A DNA stretch of 64,000 bases from Xylophilus sp. GW821-FHT01B05 (GTDB lineage Bacteria; Pseudomonadota; Gammaproteobacteria; Burkholderiales; Burkholderiaceae_C). The translations under genes and the position numbers were made by a program. The DNA is taken from assembly GCA_038961845.1 (NCBI GenBank), contig CP152408.1, positions 1,426,001 to 1,490,000 of the forward strand, written 5' to 3'. Under the pieces are notes generated by a model. The model saw only the letters and a program-made list of their open reading frames with translations. It was not told the origin of the DNA and did not search any database. This document shows, one piece after another, positions 33,147 through 42,988 of the stretch; the first letter of the stretch is position 1; each line of letters begins with the position of its first letter.

Positions 33147-33656
33147 CTACTTCTTCCGAACCCGCAGCAACTCATCCAGGATCAGGCAGATGGCACCGAT
33201 CGTGATCGCCGAATCTGCCAGGTTGAAGGCCGGAAAGTGCCAGCCCGCCCAGTGGAAGTCCAAAAAATCCACCACGTAGCCGTGCATCAGTCGGTCCACC
33301 ACATTGCCCACCGCGCCGCCCAGGATGCAAGCCAGCGCGAACGAGAACAGGCGCTGCCCCGCGTGCGAGCGCAGCATCCAGACGATGAACAGCGCCGCCG
33401 CCACGCCAATGGCGGTAAAGAACCAGCGCTGCCAGCCCGACGAATCCGCCAGGAAGGAAAACGCCGCGCCGGTGTTGTGGGCGCGCACGATGTTGAAGAA
33501 GCCCGTGATGTGGGTGTAGTCACCCAACTGGTAGGCACCCAGGATCAGGCTCTTGGTGACCTGGTCGGCGACGACCAGCAGCGCGGCCAGCGCCAGCCAG
33601 GGCAGCACGCCCATGGGGCGGCGGCCGCTATCCGTGCCGTAGGGAATGGGCGTCAT
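33147..33656 (-). CDS. lspA: lipoprotein signal peptidase (signal peptidase II)
   Basis: Inner-membrane aspartyl protease that cuts the signal peptide of prolipoproteins after lipid attachment. The 169-residue chain has four TM segments. The catalytic pair is D121 ([10 protein letters not shown]) and D148 (FNLADSA), 27 residues apart as in the E. coli enzyme, and NTGAAFSF matches a conserved loop. Its ATG overlaps the ileS stop as ATGA, giving translational coupling, a very common arrangement. It completes ribF-ileS-lspA. Confidence 0.97.
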   Translation of the reverse strand: MTPIPYGTDSGRRPMGVLPWLALAALLVVADQVTKSLILGAYQLGDYTHITGFFNIVRAHNTGAAFSFLADSSGWQRWFFTAIGVAAALFIVWMLRSHAGQRLFSFALACILGGAVGNVVDRLMHGYVVDFLDFHWAGWHFPAFNLADSAITIGAICLILDELLRVRKK

Positions 33657-36490
33657 CAGGCAAAGCTCCGTTCTTCACCGGCACCGTAGAGGTTGCTGCT
33701 GCAACGACCGCAGAGCGTTGGGTGGGCAGTGTCCTGACCCACGTCGGCGCGGTAATGCCAGCAGCGCTCGCACTTGGTGTCGGCGCTGGCGCTGGCCTTG
33801 GTGGACAGCTCGCTTCCCGCCACCAGGTCGATGGCCGAGGTGATGAAGACAAACTTCAAATCCTCGCCCAGGCTTTGCAGCAGCGCCAGATCTTCCGGCG
33901 GCGCGCCCACGGTAAGCACGGCCTGCAGCGATGCGCCGACCTGGCCGGCGCTGCGCAGCGCCTCGATGTCCTTGTTGGCCGCGTCGCGGATCTCGCGGAT
34001 GCGGCCCCACTTGGCCAGCAGTGCTGCGTCAGGTGTACCGAAGTCGGAGTAGGTCTCCAGGAAGATCGATTCCGAGCGGCCCACCAGCTTCCACGCCTCT
34101 TCTGCGGTAAAGCTGAGGAAGGGCGCCATCCAGCGCAGCATGCCCTGGGTGATCTTCCACAGCGCGGTCTGGGCGCTGCGGCGTGCCAGCGATTGGGGCG
34201 CGGTGGTGTAGAGCCGGTCCTTCAGGATGTCGAGGTAGAAGCCGCCCAGATCTTCCGAGCAGTAGAGCTGCAGCTTGGCGACCACCGGGTGGAACTCATA
34301 GACCTCGTAGTGCGCCAGGATCTCGTCCTGGAACTGCGCGGCGCGGGCCAGCGCGTAGCGGTCGATCTCCAGCAGGTCGGCATCGGCCACGATATCGGTC
34401 GCGGGATCGAAGTCGCTGGTGTTGGCCAGCATGAAGCGCAGCGTGTTGCGGATGCGGCGGTAGGCATCCACCACGCGTGCCAGGATCTTGTCGTCGCCGG
34501 CGATGTCGCCGGAGTAGTCGCTGGCAGCTACCCACAGGCGGATGATTTCGGCGCCCAGCTTGTCGGCAGTGACTTGCGGATCAACGCCGTTCTTGAGCGA
34601 CTTGCTCATCTTGCGGCCCTGGCTGTCCACCGTGAAGCCGTGCGTCAGCAAGCCCTTGTAGGGCGCGCGGTCGTACATGGCGCAGGCGGTCAGCAGCGAG
34701 CTGTGGAACCAGCCGCGGTGCTGGTCATGGCCTTCCAGGTACAGATCGGCCGGCCAGGCGGACTGCGCCGCGTGGCTGTTCTTCAGCACGGTGTAGTGGG
34801 TGGTGCCAGAGTCAAACCACACATCCAGGATGTCGTTGCTCTTGGTGTAGTCGGCGGCTTCTGCGCCCAGGATGTCCTCGGCCGTGGCCTTGCTCCAGGC
34901 CTCGACGCCGCCTTGCTCCACCATGCTGGCGGCCAGGTCCATCAGCTCCATGGTGCGCGGGTGCAGCTCGCCAGTCGCGTTGTGCAGGAAGAAGGGCAGG
35001 GGCACGCCCCAGTTGCGCTGGCGCGAGATGCACCAGTCGGGCCGCCCGGCGATCATGTCGCGCAGCCGCGCCTTGCCGTTCTCGGGGTAGAAGCCGGTCT
35101 GCTCGATGGCGTCCAGCGCCAACTGGCGCAGGGTCTTGGGCGCCTTGTCCTTGGTGAACACGCCCTCGCCCTCGTCCATGCGCACAAACCACTGCGCCGC
35201 GGCGCGGTAGATCACCGGCGTCTTGTGGCGCCAGCAGTGCGGGTAGCTGTGGCTGATGGTCTCGGTGGCAAACAGGCGGCCGGCCTCGCGCAGCGTGTCG
35301 ATCACGACCGGCGCGGCCTTCCAGATGAACTGGCCGCCAAACAGCGGCAGCTCGTCCACATAAACACCGTTGGCCTGCACCGGGTTCAGGATGTCGTCGT
35401 GCTTGACGCCGTGGGCCATGCAGGAGTTGAAGTCATCCACGCCATAGGCGGGCGCCGAATGCACGATACCCGTGCCGTCGTCGGCCGTGGCGTAGTCGGC
35501 CAGGTACACCGGCGACAGGCGGCGGTAGCTGTACTGGCCGGTGCCGGCGTCCGCCACGTCGTGCAGCGGATGTTTGAAGTTCAGGCCGCCGAGCTTTTCG
35601 CCCAGCGCGGTGGCCAGCACCGTGCCTTCGAGCTGGTAGCGCGCCAGCGCCTTCTCGACCAGGGCCGAGGCCAGCACCAGCAGGCCGCGCGGCGTGTCGA
35701 CCAGTGCGTATTCCAGCTCCGGGTTCAGGTTCAGGGCCTGGTTGGCCGGGATGGTCCAGGCGGTGGTGGTCCAGATCACGATGAAGGCCGGCTTGGCCAG
35801 CGTCGCCAGGCCGAAAGCGGCGGCCAGCTTCTCGGGCTCGGCACTCTCAAACGCCACGTCCAGCGTCTGCGACTTCTTGTCGGCGTATTCGATCTCGAAC
35901 TCAGCCAGCGAGCTGCGGCAGTCAAAGCACCAGTACACCGGCTTCAAGCCACGGTAGACAAAGCCGCGTTCCATGATGCGTTTGAGCGCGCGGATTTCGT
36001 CGGCCTCGTTGCCGGGGTTCATGGTGAGGTAGGGGTTGTCCCACTCGCCCAGCACGCCCAGGCGCTTGAAGTCTTTCTTCTGCAGCGCGATCTGCTCGGT
36101 GGCGTAGGCGCGGCTCTTGGCCTGCACCTCGTCGCGGCTCAGGTTGCGGCCAAAGGTCTTCTCGATCTGGTTCTCGATCGGCAGGCCGTGGCAGTCCCAG
36201 CCCGGCACATAGACGGCGTCCATGCCCTTCAGCTGGCGCGCCTTGACGATCATGTCCTTCAGGATCTTGTTGACCGCATGGCCCATGTGGATCTGGCCGT
36301 TGGCATAGGGCGGGCCGTCATGCAGCACAAAGCGCGGCGCATTGCAGCGCGCGTCGCGCAGCTTCTTGTAGATGCCCTTGTCTTCCCACTCCTGGGCCCA
36401 GCCCGGCTCGCGCTTGGGCAGGTCGCCGCGCATCGGGAAGGGGGTATCGGGCAGGTTGAGGGTGCTGCGGTAGTCAGTGGCGTCGGACAT
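33656..36490 (-). CDS. ileS: isoleucyl-tRNA synthetase
   Basis: Class I aminoacyl-tRNA synthetase of 944 residues, normal for the bacterial type. The HIGH motif is HMGH (68-71), preceded by DGPPYANG, and the KMSKS loop is KMSKS (627-631). The CP1 editing domain lies between ([14 protein letters not shown]). A C-terminal zinc finger uses CERCWHY and CGRCSSN. The ATG at 36490 gives [20 protein letters not shown], the usual N-terminus. It is 134 bases downstream of ribF; the gap holds a family C repeat. Confidence 0.98.
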   Translation of the reverse strand: MSDATDYRSTLNLPDTPFPMRGDLPKREPGWAQEWEDKGIYKKLRDARCNAPRFVLHDGPPYANGQIHMGHAVNKILKDMIVKARQLKGMDAVYVPGWDCHGLPIENQIEKTFGRNLSRDEVQAKSRAYATEQIALQKKDFKRLGVLGEWDNPYLTMNPGNEADEIRALKRIMERGFVYRGLKPVYWCFDCRSSLAEFEIEYADKKSQTLDVAFESAEPEKLAAAFGLATLAKPAFIVIWTTTAWTIPANQALNLNPELEYALVDTPRGLLVLASALVEKALARYQLEGTVLATALGEKLGGLNFKHPLHDVADAGTGQYSYRRLSPVYLADYATADDGTGIVHSAPAYGVDDFNSCMAHGVKHDDILNPVQANGVYVDELPLFGGQFIWKAAPVVIDTLREAGRLFATETISHSYPHCWRHKTPVIYRAAAQWFVRMDEGEGVFTKDKAPKTLRQLALDAIEQTGFYPENGKARLRDMIAGRPDWCISRQRNWGVPLPFFLHNATGELHPRTMELMDLAASMVEQGGVEAWSKATAEDILGAEAADYTKSNDILDVWFDSGTTHYTVLKNSHAAQSAWPADLYLEGHDQHRGWFHSSLLTACAMYDRAPYKGLLTHGFTVDSQGRKMSKSLKNGVDPQVTADKLGAEIIRLWVAASDYSGDIAGDDKILARVVDAYRRIRNTLRFMLANTSDFDPATDIVADADLLEIDRYALARAAQFQDEILAHYEVYEFHPVVAKLQLYCSEDLGGFYLDILKDRLYTTAPQSLARRSAQTALWKITQGMLRWMAPFLSFTAEEAWKLVGRSESIFLETYSDFGTPDAALLAKWGRIREIRDAANKDIEALRSAGQVGASLQAVLTVGAPPEDLALLQSLGEDLKFVFITSAIDLVAGSELSTKASASADTKCERCWHYRADVGQDTAHPTLCGRCSSNLYGAGEERSFA

Positions 36491-36496
36491 GAGAGG

Positions 36497-36595
36497 AATT
36501 CGTCGAAGGGTTCGACAGGCTCAGCCCGAACGGGAAAGGTGATCGGAATGGAAGGGGGCAAGCCGTTCGCCCCGAGCCTGTCGAAGGGCGGCAGC
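36497..36595. repeat. dispersed repeat family C, inverted pair in the ileS leader
   Basis: Left arm GTTCGACAGGCTCAGCCCGA ACGGG and right arm CCGTTCGCCCCGAGCCTGTC GAAGGGC form a long imperfect hairpin. It occupies nearly all of the ribF-ileS gap and would be in the 5' leader of an ileS transcript started upstream. Confidence 0.8.
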
Positions 36596-36624
36596 ACGGT
36601 GCCGATGCCGGCACGGCTCGGGCT

Positions 36625-37668
36625 TCAAATTCGGTCGCGTGAGGTTTGGCGGTGGGTCTGGCCGTGCCGCGAGGCAAAAAAGGCACGCGCGTCTTCGCAA
36701 TCCTTGGCGATGCCCGTCGTCAGGGCATCGAGGCTGGTGTAGCGCAATTCGTCGTGCAGTTTGTGCAGCAGTTCCACGCGGATGATTTTACCGTACGCCC
36801 CCTCAGTACCCAGTTCCGCTGGCCAGTCCAGGCAATGCGTCTCCAGCAGCACCCGCCCGCCGTTGACATCCGACGGGTCCAGCGACGGCCGCACGCCCAT
36901 GTTGGCTACGCCCTGCAGCGGCGTGGCGCCCAGGCCATGCACCAGCACCGCGAAGATGCCCGCCGCCGCCGGCTTCCAGTGCGAAAAGCGCAAATTCAGG
37001 GTGCGAAAGCCATCACCCCGGTCGGGCGCCGAGGCCCCCAGCGCGCGCCCCAGCTTGCGGCCGTGCACCACATGGCCACTCAGGCTGTAGGGGCGGCCCA
37101 GCAGTTGCGCGGCGCGCTCCATCTGGCCGTTGCTCAGCGCCTCGCGCACCGCCGAGCTGGACACGCGCAGGCCGTGCACCTCGTAGCTCATCATGCGCGC
37201 CACATCAAAGCCGGCGGCGGCGCCGGCGGCATCCAGCATGGCGTAGTCGCCCGCGCGCTGCGCGCCAAAGCGGAAGTCATCACCTACCAGCACATAGCGC
37301 ACGCCCAGGCCCTGCACCAGCACCTGGTCGATAAAGCCTTGGGCCGACTCAGCCGCCAACAGGGCGTCGAAGCGCAGGATCACCACCTGGTCGATGCCGC
37401 AGCTCTCCAGCTCGCCAAGCTTGTCGCGCAGCGTGCTGATGCGCGCTGGCGCCAGGCTGGCCTTGCCGTGCGTGGCGGCGAAGTAATCGCGCGGATGGGG
37501 CTCGAAGGTCAGCACGCAGCTGGGCACGCCGCGGTGCCGGGCCTCGTTCTTCAGCAGCGCGAGCATGGCCTGGTGGCCCCGGTGCACGCCGTCGAAGTTG
37601 CCTATGGTCAGCGCGCAGGCCGGCGCCAGGCCAGGGTGGTGGAAACCGCGAAACACCTTCATGGTCAT
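36625..37668 (-). CDS. ribF: bifunctional riboflavin kinase / FMN adenylyltransferase
   Basis: Makes FMN and FAD from riboflavin. The N-terminal adenylyltransferase domain has the nucleotidyl-transferase motif TIGNFDGVHRGHQAML and VLTFEPHPRDYF; the C-terminal riboflavin kinase domain has GVANMGVRPSLDP and RVELLHKLHDELR. At 347 residues it is somewhat longer than usual (about 310). Two ATGs, 37668 and 37662, are possible starts. The upstream region includes a degraded repeat B copy. It precedes ileS-lspA, a common Burkholderiales order. Confidence 0.95.
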   Translation of the reverse strand: MTMKVFRGFHHPGLAPACALTIGNFDGVHRGHQAMLALLKNEARHRGVPSCVLTFEPHPRDYFAATHGKASLAPARISTLRDKLGELESCGIDQVVILRFDALLAAESAQGFIDQVLVQGLGVRYVLVGDDFRFGAQRAGDYAMLDAAGAAAGFDVARMMSYEVHGLRVSSSAVREALSNGQMERAAQLLGRPYSLSGHVVHGRKLGRALGASAPDRGDGFRTLNLRFSHWKPAAAGIFAVLVHGLGATPLQGVANMGVRPSLDPSDVNGGRVLLETHCLDWPAELGTEGAYGKIIRVELLHKLHDELRYTSLDALTTGIAKDCEDARAFFASRHGQTHRQTSRDRI

Positions 37669-37698
37669 TATCTTTTTGATAGCAGAACCCTCAGGTAC
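37669..37698 (+). repeat. degraded repeat family B upstream of ribF
   Basis: TTATCTTTTTGATAGCAGAA then CCCTCAGG resembles the 5' half of family B (GCTAT-A/T-ATAGC-AGAAGCCCAGG). It touches the ribF start codon. The match is partial. Confidence 0.4.
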
Positions 37699-37822
37699 TG
37701 CTTGCTATCGGCACGGAATTGTCATGAACGGGGTATATTGTGACTTAGGGCCTGCAGTCTGCCGGCCCCAACGGGCGTGCTGCCTGGCAAGCGGCGCACC
37801 GGGTGCGAGACATCTGCAACGT

Positions 37823-37853
37823 GTGCCGGCGAACAGTCTTCTCTAACCGGCAC
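37823..37853 (+). promoter_or_regulatory. stem-loop directly upstream of the HNH gene ribosome-binding site
   Basis: Perfect 7-bp arms GTGCCGG (37823-37829) and CCGGCAC (37847-37853) with a 17-base loop, ending 5-6 bases before CTAGGAG and the GTG start. It could influence ribosome access. Confidence 0.4.
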
Positions 37854-37871
37854 CTTTCTAGGAGTTGTGTC

Positions 37872-38429
37872 GTGAAGGTCTTGAAGCTGTCGGCCCAAGG
37901 GTTGCCGCAATCCTGGATCAGCCTGGAGCAGGCCGTGATCCACTACGCCGCTGGCGAAGTGCGCTGGGAATCGGGGCAGCGCATCGCCGTGTTCCGCGGC
38001 GGCACCAATGCGCAGACCGGTGAGCAGTCGCAAATTGCGATCAACAGCATCATCGGGACGCGCGGCGTGCCCAACATCAACCCGTTCCAGCTGCGCCCCG
38101 GCCTGACCAATGCCAAGCTGTTTTTGCGCGACCGCAACGTTTGCGCCTACTGCGGCAACCACTTCCACGAAGAGGCCCTGACGCGCGAGCACATCATCCC
38201 GTTCGCGCAAAAGGGCATAGACACCTGGATGAACGTGGTCACCGCCTGCCGCCCCTGCAACCACCGCAAGAGCCACCGCACGCCCGAGCAGGCCCACATG
38301 CCGCTGCTCTACACGCCCTATGTGCCCAGCCTGTGGGAAGACTTCATCCTGCGCAACCGCCGCATCCTGGCGGACCAGATGGAGTTCTTGATGGCGCACG
38401 TGCCGAAGTCATCGCGCCTGCTGGCGTGA
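37872..38429 (+). CDS. HNH endonuclease family protein
   Basis: A 185-residue HNH nuclease. A first zinc pair CAYC (91-94) is followed by the HNH core TREHIIP (H107), N121 and a second pair CRPC (126-129) with NHRKSHRTPEQ. The N-terminal 80 residues are conserved in Burkholderiales homologues but have no known role. The start is GTG at 37872, preceded by AGGAG at 37860; the open frame from 37803 lacks a good site. It may act on DNA, but no restriction or phage partner lies nearby. Confidence 0.85.
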   Translation: MKVLKLSAQGLPQSWISLEQAVIHYAAGEVRWESGQRIAVFRGGTNAQTGEQSQIAINSIIGTRGVPNINPFQLRPGLTNAKLFLRDRNVCAYCGNHFHEEALTREHIIPFAQKGIDTWMNVVTACRPCNHRKSHRTPEQAHMPLLYTPYVPSLWEDFILRNRRILADQMEFLMAHVPKSSRLLA

Positions 38430-38439
38430 GCCAACAGGC

Positions 38440-39813
38440 TCAGTAAGTCAGCTCCAGCACCACCACATGGTTGCTGGCGGCCGGCCAAGTCTGGCCGGTG
38501 ATCTTTTCACCGTTGAATTCCGCCGCAATCGGGCGCAGCCCGCCTTGCGCCAGGTTGATCTTCGAGCTGGAGACACCGGCGCCCGTGGGCGGCACGCCCG
38601 GCAGGGCCTTGCCGTCAAACAGCATGCTGTCGCGGGCCGCGTCGAAGTAGCCGCGCGGCCGCGTCAGCGTGATGCTGGACTGGGCGCTTTTGTCAGCGTC
38701 GGCCAGGCGCTCGGCGCGCAGGTGCACCAGCGTGCTGGAGCGCGGGAAGGGGCTGCGGTAGATGTGGGTGGTCGCATAGCCCGGCGCGCTGATGACAAAT
38801 TCATACGGCACACCGGCCTGCGCGGCAAAAGGCCCCCAGCGGCCATCGGCACCCACGGTCTTGCTGTGCACCGCGTCACCCTGCCTGGCGCCGGTGGCCG
38901 CATCGGTGGCATACACCGCCAGTTGCGCGCCCGGCAGCGCCAGGTTGTTGGCGTAGTTGCCCGAGGCCGGGTCGGTGGGGCTGAGGCCCAGGCCGGTGAT
39001 CTTGCCGTTGAGCAGCACTGATGCCTCGGCTTGGACCCGCAGCGTTTGCACGGCCTTGCCGGTGATGAAGCGGTAGCTGGCCTCGAAGGCGGCGGGAGAA
39101 AACGAGGTCTCGCGGTGATCGACGCGCGCCAGCACGGCGTTGGTCGCGCCCTTGAGCGCCGGCCCTTCAGACGTCACGTTGGTGGGCGTGCCCTTGGAGC
39201 CAATCCACACGCCGTCAGGCTGGGCGAACTTGTCGTTGTTGTCCGAGCGCACGGTGAGCCATCGGACCGGGCCCGTGACCTCGTCGCCGGCGGCATTCTT
39301 GGGCGCGTTGAGCGCCGTCAGGAAGGGCCCGGTGCCGGAAAACTCATTGCCTTCACGCACGCCCTTGACGGCCCAGACCCCATGGTTGGGCGTGCCGCCG
39401 AGGATGGCGTGGCTCACGCGGCTGCCGCCGCCGCCGTTCTGGATGTAGTTGCGGATGGCATTGCCGCCGCGCGAGTTGCCGATCAGCACGACCTTGCTCG
39501 CGCCGGTGGCCTGCAAGACCTTGTCGACCTCGGACTTTAAAAAAGCCATGTGCTCGGCGGTGGACGTGCGCCCCGGCTGGGCCTTGCTGTCGTCGTCGCG
39601 TGACAGCGGGTAGGGCAGGTCGATCGCGTACAGGCGTTCGCGTGGCCAGCCGTTGGATTCAAAGCGCCAGACGGTGCTTTGCCAGACCGCAGCGCTGTCG
39701 CCGTTGCCGTGCACGAACACGATGGGCGGCGCTTCGGTGAGCGATGGGCCAGTGGCGCAACCGGCGGCGAGCAGCGCGGGCAGCAGCCCCAGGAAAAGGC
39801 GACGAGCGATCAT
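38440..39813 (-). CDS. alpha/beta-hydrolase lipoprotein (lipase/esterase-like)
   Basis: A 457-residue lipid-anchored hydrolase. The signal peptide MIARRLFLGLLPALLAAGC ends in a lipobox with C19, so it should be a lipoprotein processed by LspA. The hydrolase domain (about 28-250) shows the oxyanion HGNGDS and nucleophile elbow GNSRGG (S114), then GGTPNHG, which is seen in some extracellular lipases and PHA depolymerases. The C-terminal 200 residues look like beta-sandwich, carbohydrate- or lipid-binding-type domains (VGADGRWGPFAAQAGVPYEF). It probably acts in the periplasm or outer membrane on an ester substrate not determined here. Confidence 0.78.
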   Translation of the reverse strand: MIARRLFLGLLPALLAAGCATGPSLTEAPPIVFVHGNGDSAAVWQSTVWRFESNGWPRERLYAIDLPYPLSRDDDSKAQPGRTSTAEHMAFLKSEVDKVLQATGASKVVLIGNSRGGNAIRNYIQNGGGGSRVSHAILGGTPNHGVWAVKGVREGNEFSGTGPFLTALNAPKNAAGDEVTGPVRWLTVRSDNNDKFAQPDGVWIGSKGTPTNVTSEGPALKGATNAVLARVDHRETSFSPAAFEASYRFITGKAVQTLRVQAEASVLLNGKITGLGLSPTDPASGNYANNLALPGAQLAVYATDAATGARQGDAVHSKTVGADGRWGPFAAQAGVPYEFVISAPGYATTHIYRSPFPRSSTLVHLRAERLADADKSAQSSITLTRPRGYFDAARDSMLFDGKALPGVPPTGAGVSSSKINLAQGGLRPIAAEFNGEKITGQTWPAASNHVVVLELTY

Positions 39814-39881
39814 GGGGTGGTCTTCTTTATTTTTTGTGGATCACCGCGGAACCGACCGCAGGCCGCTTGGGAGGCATGGTT

Positions 39882-40997
39882 TCAGGCAAATGCGCCGGCC
39901 GTGTCCTGCATGCGCGCCGACACCTCGCCCAACTGGTGCAGCGTGTCGCCAAAGCTGATTTCCAGCTGGGTCAGTTTTTTGAAGCAGTGGCTGCCGATGT
40001 ACTCGTCGGTCACGCCGATGCCGCCGTGCAACTGCACCGACTGCTGGCCGACGAAGCGCATGGAGACTCCCAACTGGTACTTGGCGCGCGCCAGCGCGGC
40101 GCGGCGCTCAGTTGCCGGGGCGTTGAGCTTCAAGCTGGCGTAGTAGCTCATGGAGCGCGCCAGCTCCAGCTGCATCTTCATGTCGGCCACGCGGTGGCGC
40201 AGCGCCTGGAAGCTGGCAATGGCCACGCCGAACTGCTTGCGCGTGTTCATGTACTCGACCGTCAGGGCCAGGGTCTGCTCCATCACGCCGACGCCTTCGG
40301 CGCAGGTGGCGGCGATGCCGATGTCTACCGCGTGCTCCAGCGCGGCCAGGCCGTCGGTGGTCACCAATTGGGCCGGCGCGTTCTGCAGTACGACTTCGGC
40401 CGCGCGGCTGCCGTCTTGCGTGCCGTAGCCCTGGGTGCTGACGCCAGCGGCGCTGCGCTCGACCAGGAACAGGGCGATCTTGCCGCCCAACTGAGCCGGC
40501 ACCAGGAAGGCGTCGGCCTGGTCGCCTGCGGGCACGATGCTTTTGCTGCCCGACAGCGTGTAGGCCGCGCCGGCAGCGCTGGCGGTGGTTGCGCACACGT
40601 CCAATTGGTAGCGCGCCTTGCGCTCCTGGTAGGCCAGCACCACCAGTTTGTCGCCAGAGGCAATGCCGCCCAGCCAATCGGCCTTGAGCGCTGCGGGCGC
40701 GTAGCTGGCGAGGACGGCGCCGGCGATCAGCGTCTGCGCCAGTGGCTCCAGCACCATGCCGCGGCCCAATTCTTCCATCACCACCATGCCCTCGACCGGG
40801 CCCAGCCCCAAGCCGCCATCGGCTTCGGGAATGTAGAGGCCAGTCAGGCCCAGCTCGGCCAGTTCGCCATAGGCCGAGCGCGAGAAGCCGCCTTCGGCCA
40901 CGATGCCGCGGCGGCGCTCAAAGCCATAGCCCTTGTCCACCCAGCGGTGTACCGCATCGCGCAACTGCTGTTGGTCGTCAGAAAAATCGAAGTCCAT
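39882..40997 (-). CDS. acyl-CoA dehydrogenase (short partner)
   Basis: A 371-residue flavin-dependent acyl-CoA dehydrogenase. The N-terminal helical domain (DFSDDQQQLRDAVHRWVDKG) is followed by the mid-domain with TLSGSKSIVPAGDQADAFLV and a C-terminal helical domain ending LHGGIGVTDEYIGSHCFKKL. The Tyr/Gly-rich FAD loop usual in active ACADs is less obvious than in the neighbour. It lies 100 bases downstream of a second ACAD gene on the same strand. Such pairs often form heteromeric enzymes in steroid or side-chain degradation; the substrate is not inferable. Confidence 0.88.
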   Translation of the reverse strand: MDFDFSDDQQQLRDAVHRWVDKGYGFERRRGIVAEGGFSRSAYGELAELGLTGLYIPEADGGLGLGPVEGMVVMEELGRGMVLEPLAQTLIAGAVLASYAPAALKADWLGGIASGDKLVVLAYQERKARYQLDVCATTASAAGAAYTLSGSKSIVPAGDQADAFLVPAQLGGKIALFLVERSAAGVSTQGYGTQDGSRAAEVVLQNAPAQLVTTDGLAALEHAVDIGIAATCAEGVGVMEQTLALTVEYMNTRKQFGVAIASFQALRHRVADMKMQLELARSMSYYASLKLNAPATERRAALARAKYQLGVSMRFVGQQSVQLHGGIGVTDEYIGSHCFKKLTQLEISFGDTLHQLGEVSARMQDTAGAFA

Positions 40998-41033
40998 AGA
41001 AGAAAACTCTTTTTAGCGAAGCTCTTGCTGGAG

Positions 41034-41050
41034 CCCCCTCTTGGAGGGGG
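41034..41050 (-). terminator. hairpin between the two acyl-CoA dehydrogenase genes
   Basis: CCCCCTC and GAGGGGG form a perfect 7-bp stem around TTG in the 100-base gap. No T run follows on the minus strand at once, so it may affect stability more than termination. Confidence 0.4.
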
Positions 41051-41097
41051 TGTGGGGGAGCGGTGTTGTCGCGCAAGGCGCGGACCGTTCTACGGCG

Positions 41098-42279
41098 CTA
41101 GCCGAGAACGGTCTGCGCCACGATGTTTCTTTGAACTTCATTGGAGCCGCCATAGATCGTGGTCTTGCGGTAGTTGAAGTAGGTCGAGGCCAGCGGCGCG
41201 TTCGCCACCACGCCGCCAGGGAAATCACCTTGCCAGCCGGCTGCCATGGCGTCTTCGATGAAGGGCAGGCTGAAGGGGCCGGCGGCCAGCATCATCAGCT
41301 CGCTATAGCGCTGCTGGATCTCGCTGCCCTTGATCTTGAGCAGGCCGGCGATGTCGAGTGAATTCTTGCCCGACTTCTCGGCCGAGAGCACGCGCAGCAC
41401 CAGCATTTCGAGTGCGACGACGTCGACTTCGAGCTTGGCGATCTCGTCGCGAAAGCGCGGGTCGTCGTAGACGCCTTCTGTCTTGGCGATGCGCTTCAAC
41501 CGTTCCAGCTCGCGCTTGGAGCGGTTCACATCGGCGATGTTGGTGCGCTCGTGGCTGAGCAGGTGCTTGGCGTAGGTCCAGCCCTTGTTCTCTTCGCCGA
41601 TGAGGTTGTTGGCCGGCACTTCGACGTTGTCGAAGAACACCTCGTTGACCTCGCTCTCGCCGTCCAGCAGCTTGATTGGCCGCACGCTCAGACCCGGGCT
41701 CTTCATGTCGATCAGCAAAAAGCTGATGCCGGTCTGCGGCTTGCCTTCTGTGCTGGTGCGCACCAGGCAGAAGATCCAGTCGCCGTACTGGCCGAGCGTG
41801 GTCCAGGTCTTCTGGCCGTTGACGATGTATTTGTCGCCCTGGCGCTCGGCGCGCGTTTTGAGCGATGCCAGATCAGAGCCCGAGCCCGGCTCGCTGTAGC
41901 CCTGGCTCCACCAGACATCGCCGCTGGCGATGCCGGGCAGGAAGCGCTGGTGCTGCTCGGCAGTGCCGAAGGCCATGATTACCGGCGCCACCATCACCGG
42001 CCCGAAGGGCAGGGCGCGCGGCGCGCCGGCCAGTGCGCATTCTTCTTCGAACAAATGCTTTTGCACCGCGTTCCAGCCCGGGCCGCCGAATTCCTTGGGC
42101 CAGGCGTGGCCGAGCCAGCCCTTCTTGCCCAGGATGCGGGCCCAGCGCTGGTGGTCTTCGCGGGTCAGGCGCAGCGCGTTGTGCACCTTGTCGGCAATGT
42201 CCGTGGGAAGGTTTGCGCGCACCCAGGCGCGGATCTCCTCGCGGAAGTTCTGTTCTTCAGGGGTAAAAGCCAAATCCAT
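41098..42279 (-). CDS. acyl-CoA dehydrogenase (long partner)
   Basis: A 393-residue ACAD. The FAD/substrate motif is YSEPGSGSDLAS (128-139), followed by KYIVNGQKTWTT and GISFLLIDM, and C-terminal KTTIYGGSNEVQRNIVAQT, all typical. It resembles FadE28-type alpha subunits that pair with the shorter ACAD encoded 100 bases downstream. Both are probably transcribed together. The ATG at 42279 gives MDLAFTPEEQNFREEIRAWV. Confidence 0.92.
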   Translation of the reverse strand: MDLAFTPEEQNFREEIRAWVRANLPTDIADKVHNALRLTREDHQRWARILGKKGWLGHAWPKEFGGPGWNAVQKHLFEEECALAGAPRALPFGPVMVAPVIMAFGTAEQHQRFLPGIASGDVWWSQGYSEPGSGSDLASLKTRAERQGDKYIVNGQKTWTTLGQYGDWIFCLVRTSTEGKPQTGISFLLIDMKSPGLSVRPIKLLDGESEVNEVFFDNVEVPANNLIGEENKGWTYAKHLLSHERTNIADVNRSKRELERLKRIAKTEGVYDDPRFRDEIAKLEVDVVALEMLVLRVLSAEKSGKNSLDIAGLLKIKGSEIQQRYSELMMLAAGPFSLPFIEDAMAAGWQGDFPGGVVANAPLASTYFNYRKTTIYGGSNEVQRNIVAQTVLG

Positions 42280-42348
42280 AGCGTTGTCTCCAGGGAAGCG
42301 GCATTTTTAGCACGGTCGTTCGATTCAACCGTGTCCGGGCGGCGACAT

Positions 42349-42987
42349 TCAGCCGCCACGCAATGCCGCGATCTCTTCGCGCAGTGCGGCCACCTCGGCC
42401 TCCAACGCCTCGACCCGTGCCAGCAGGCCGCTGGGCGCGGCGGTGGGGGCGCTGCCGGCCACGGCGAATGCGCTGGCGTCCACCGGCCCGCATACCAGCT
42501 GCGCCCAGCGCGCCTCGCGGGCGCCGGGGGCGCGCGGCAGGCGTACCACCAGCGGGCCGCCTTTTTCGTCGCTGCGCTCCTGCAGCTCGTCCAGGAAGGC
42601 CTCGACCGAGGAGATGTCGGCAAAGCGGTGCCAGCGCTCGGTGTGGATGCGCAGCTCGCCCGCGGTTTGCGGGCCGCGCAGCATCAGCAGGCCGAGCAGC
42701 GCGGCGGCGGCGCCGGGCACGCCGTAGGCGCGCTCGAAGTTGTGCTCCCAGCGCGTGGCGCGGCCACCGCTGGTCTCAAACACCAGGGCCAGGCGCTTGA
42801 GTTCGTCCAGTGCCTCTTGCGCCTCGGCGTCGGTCACCTGCATGGCCGGCTCGCGGCTGGACTTCTGGTTGCTGCCGGAGACGACGGCGTTGAGCGTCAG
42901 CGGATAGCTGTCGGGCACGGTGCGTGCCTTTTCCATCAGCGTGCCAAGCACGCGGGATTCAAGAAGAGAGAGAGGTCTGATTGCCAT
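42349..42987 (-). CDS. yceH: YceH/DUF480 family protein
   Basis: A 212-residue DUF480 protein of unknown function with a duplicated winged-helix fold. The N-terminus [20 protein letters not shown] and the block [20 protein letters not shown] are diagnostic. The C-terminal 30 residues form a short heptad-patterned coiled coil. The ATG at 42987 is two bases from the divergent purN start at 42989, so both starts share a very compact region and probably overlapping promoters inside each other's coding DNA. The longer frame to 43197 is antisense to purN. Confidence 0.9.
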   Translation of the reverse strand: MAIRPLSLLESRVLGTLMEKARTVPDSYPLTLNAVVSGSNQKSSREPAMQVTDAEAQEALDELKRLALVFETSGGRATRWEHNFERAYGVPGAAAALLGLLMLRGPQTAGELRIHTERWHRFADISSVEAFLDELQERSDEKGGPLVVRLPRAPGAREARWAQLVCGPVDASAFAVAGSAPTAAPSGLLARVEALEAEVAALREEIAALRGG

Positions 42988-42988
42988 A

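Noticed and set aside
33722..36742. 1006-residue open frame opposite ileS
   Set aside because: It is antisense to a certain ileS gene, has low-complexity Ala/Gly/Arg/His-rich content and no motif. High GC leaves few stops on the opposite strand.
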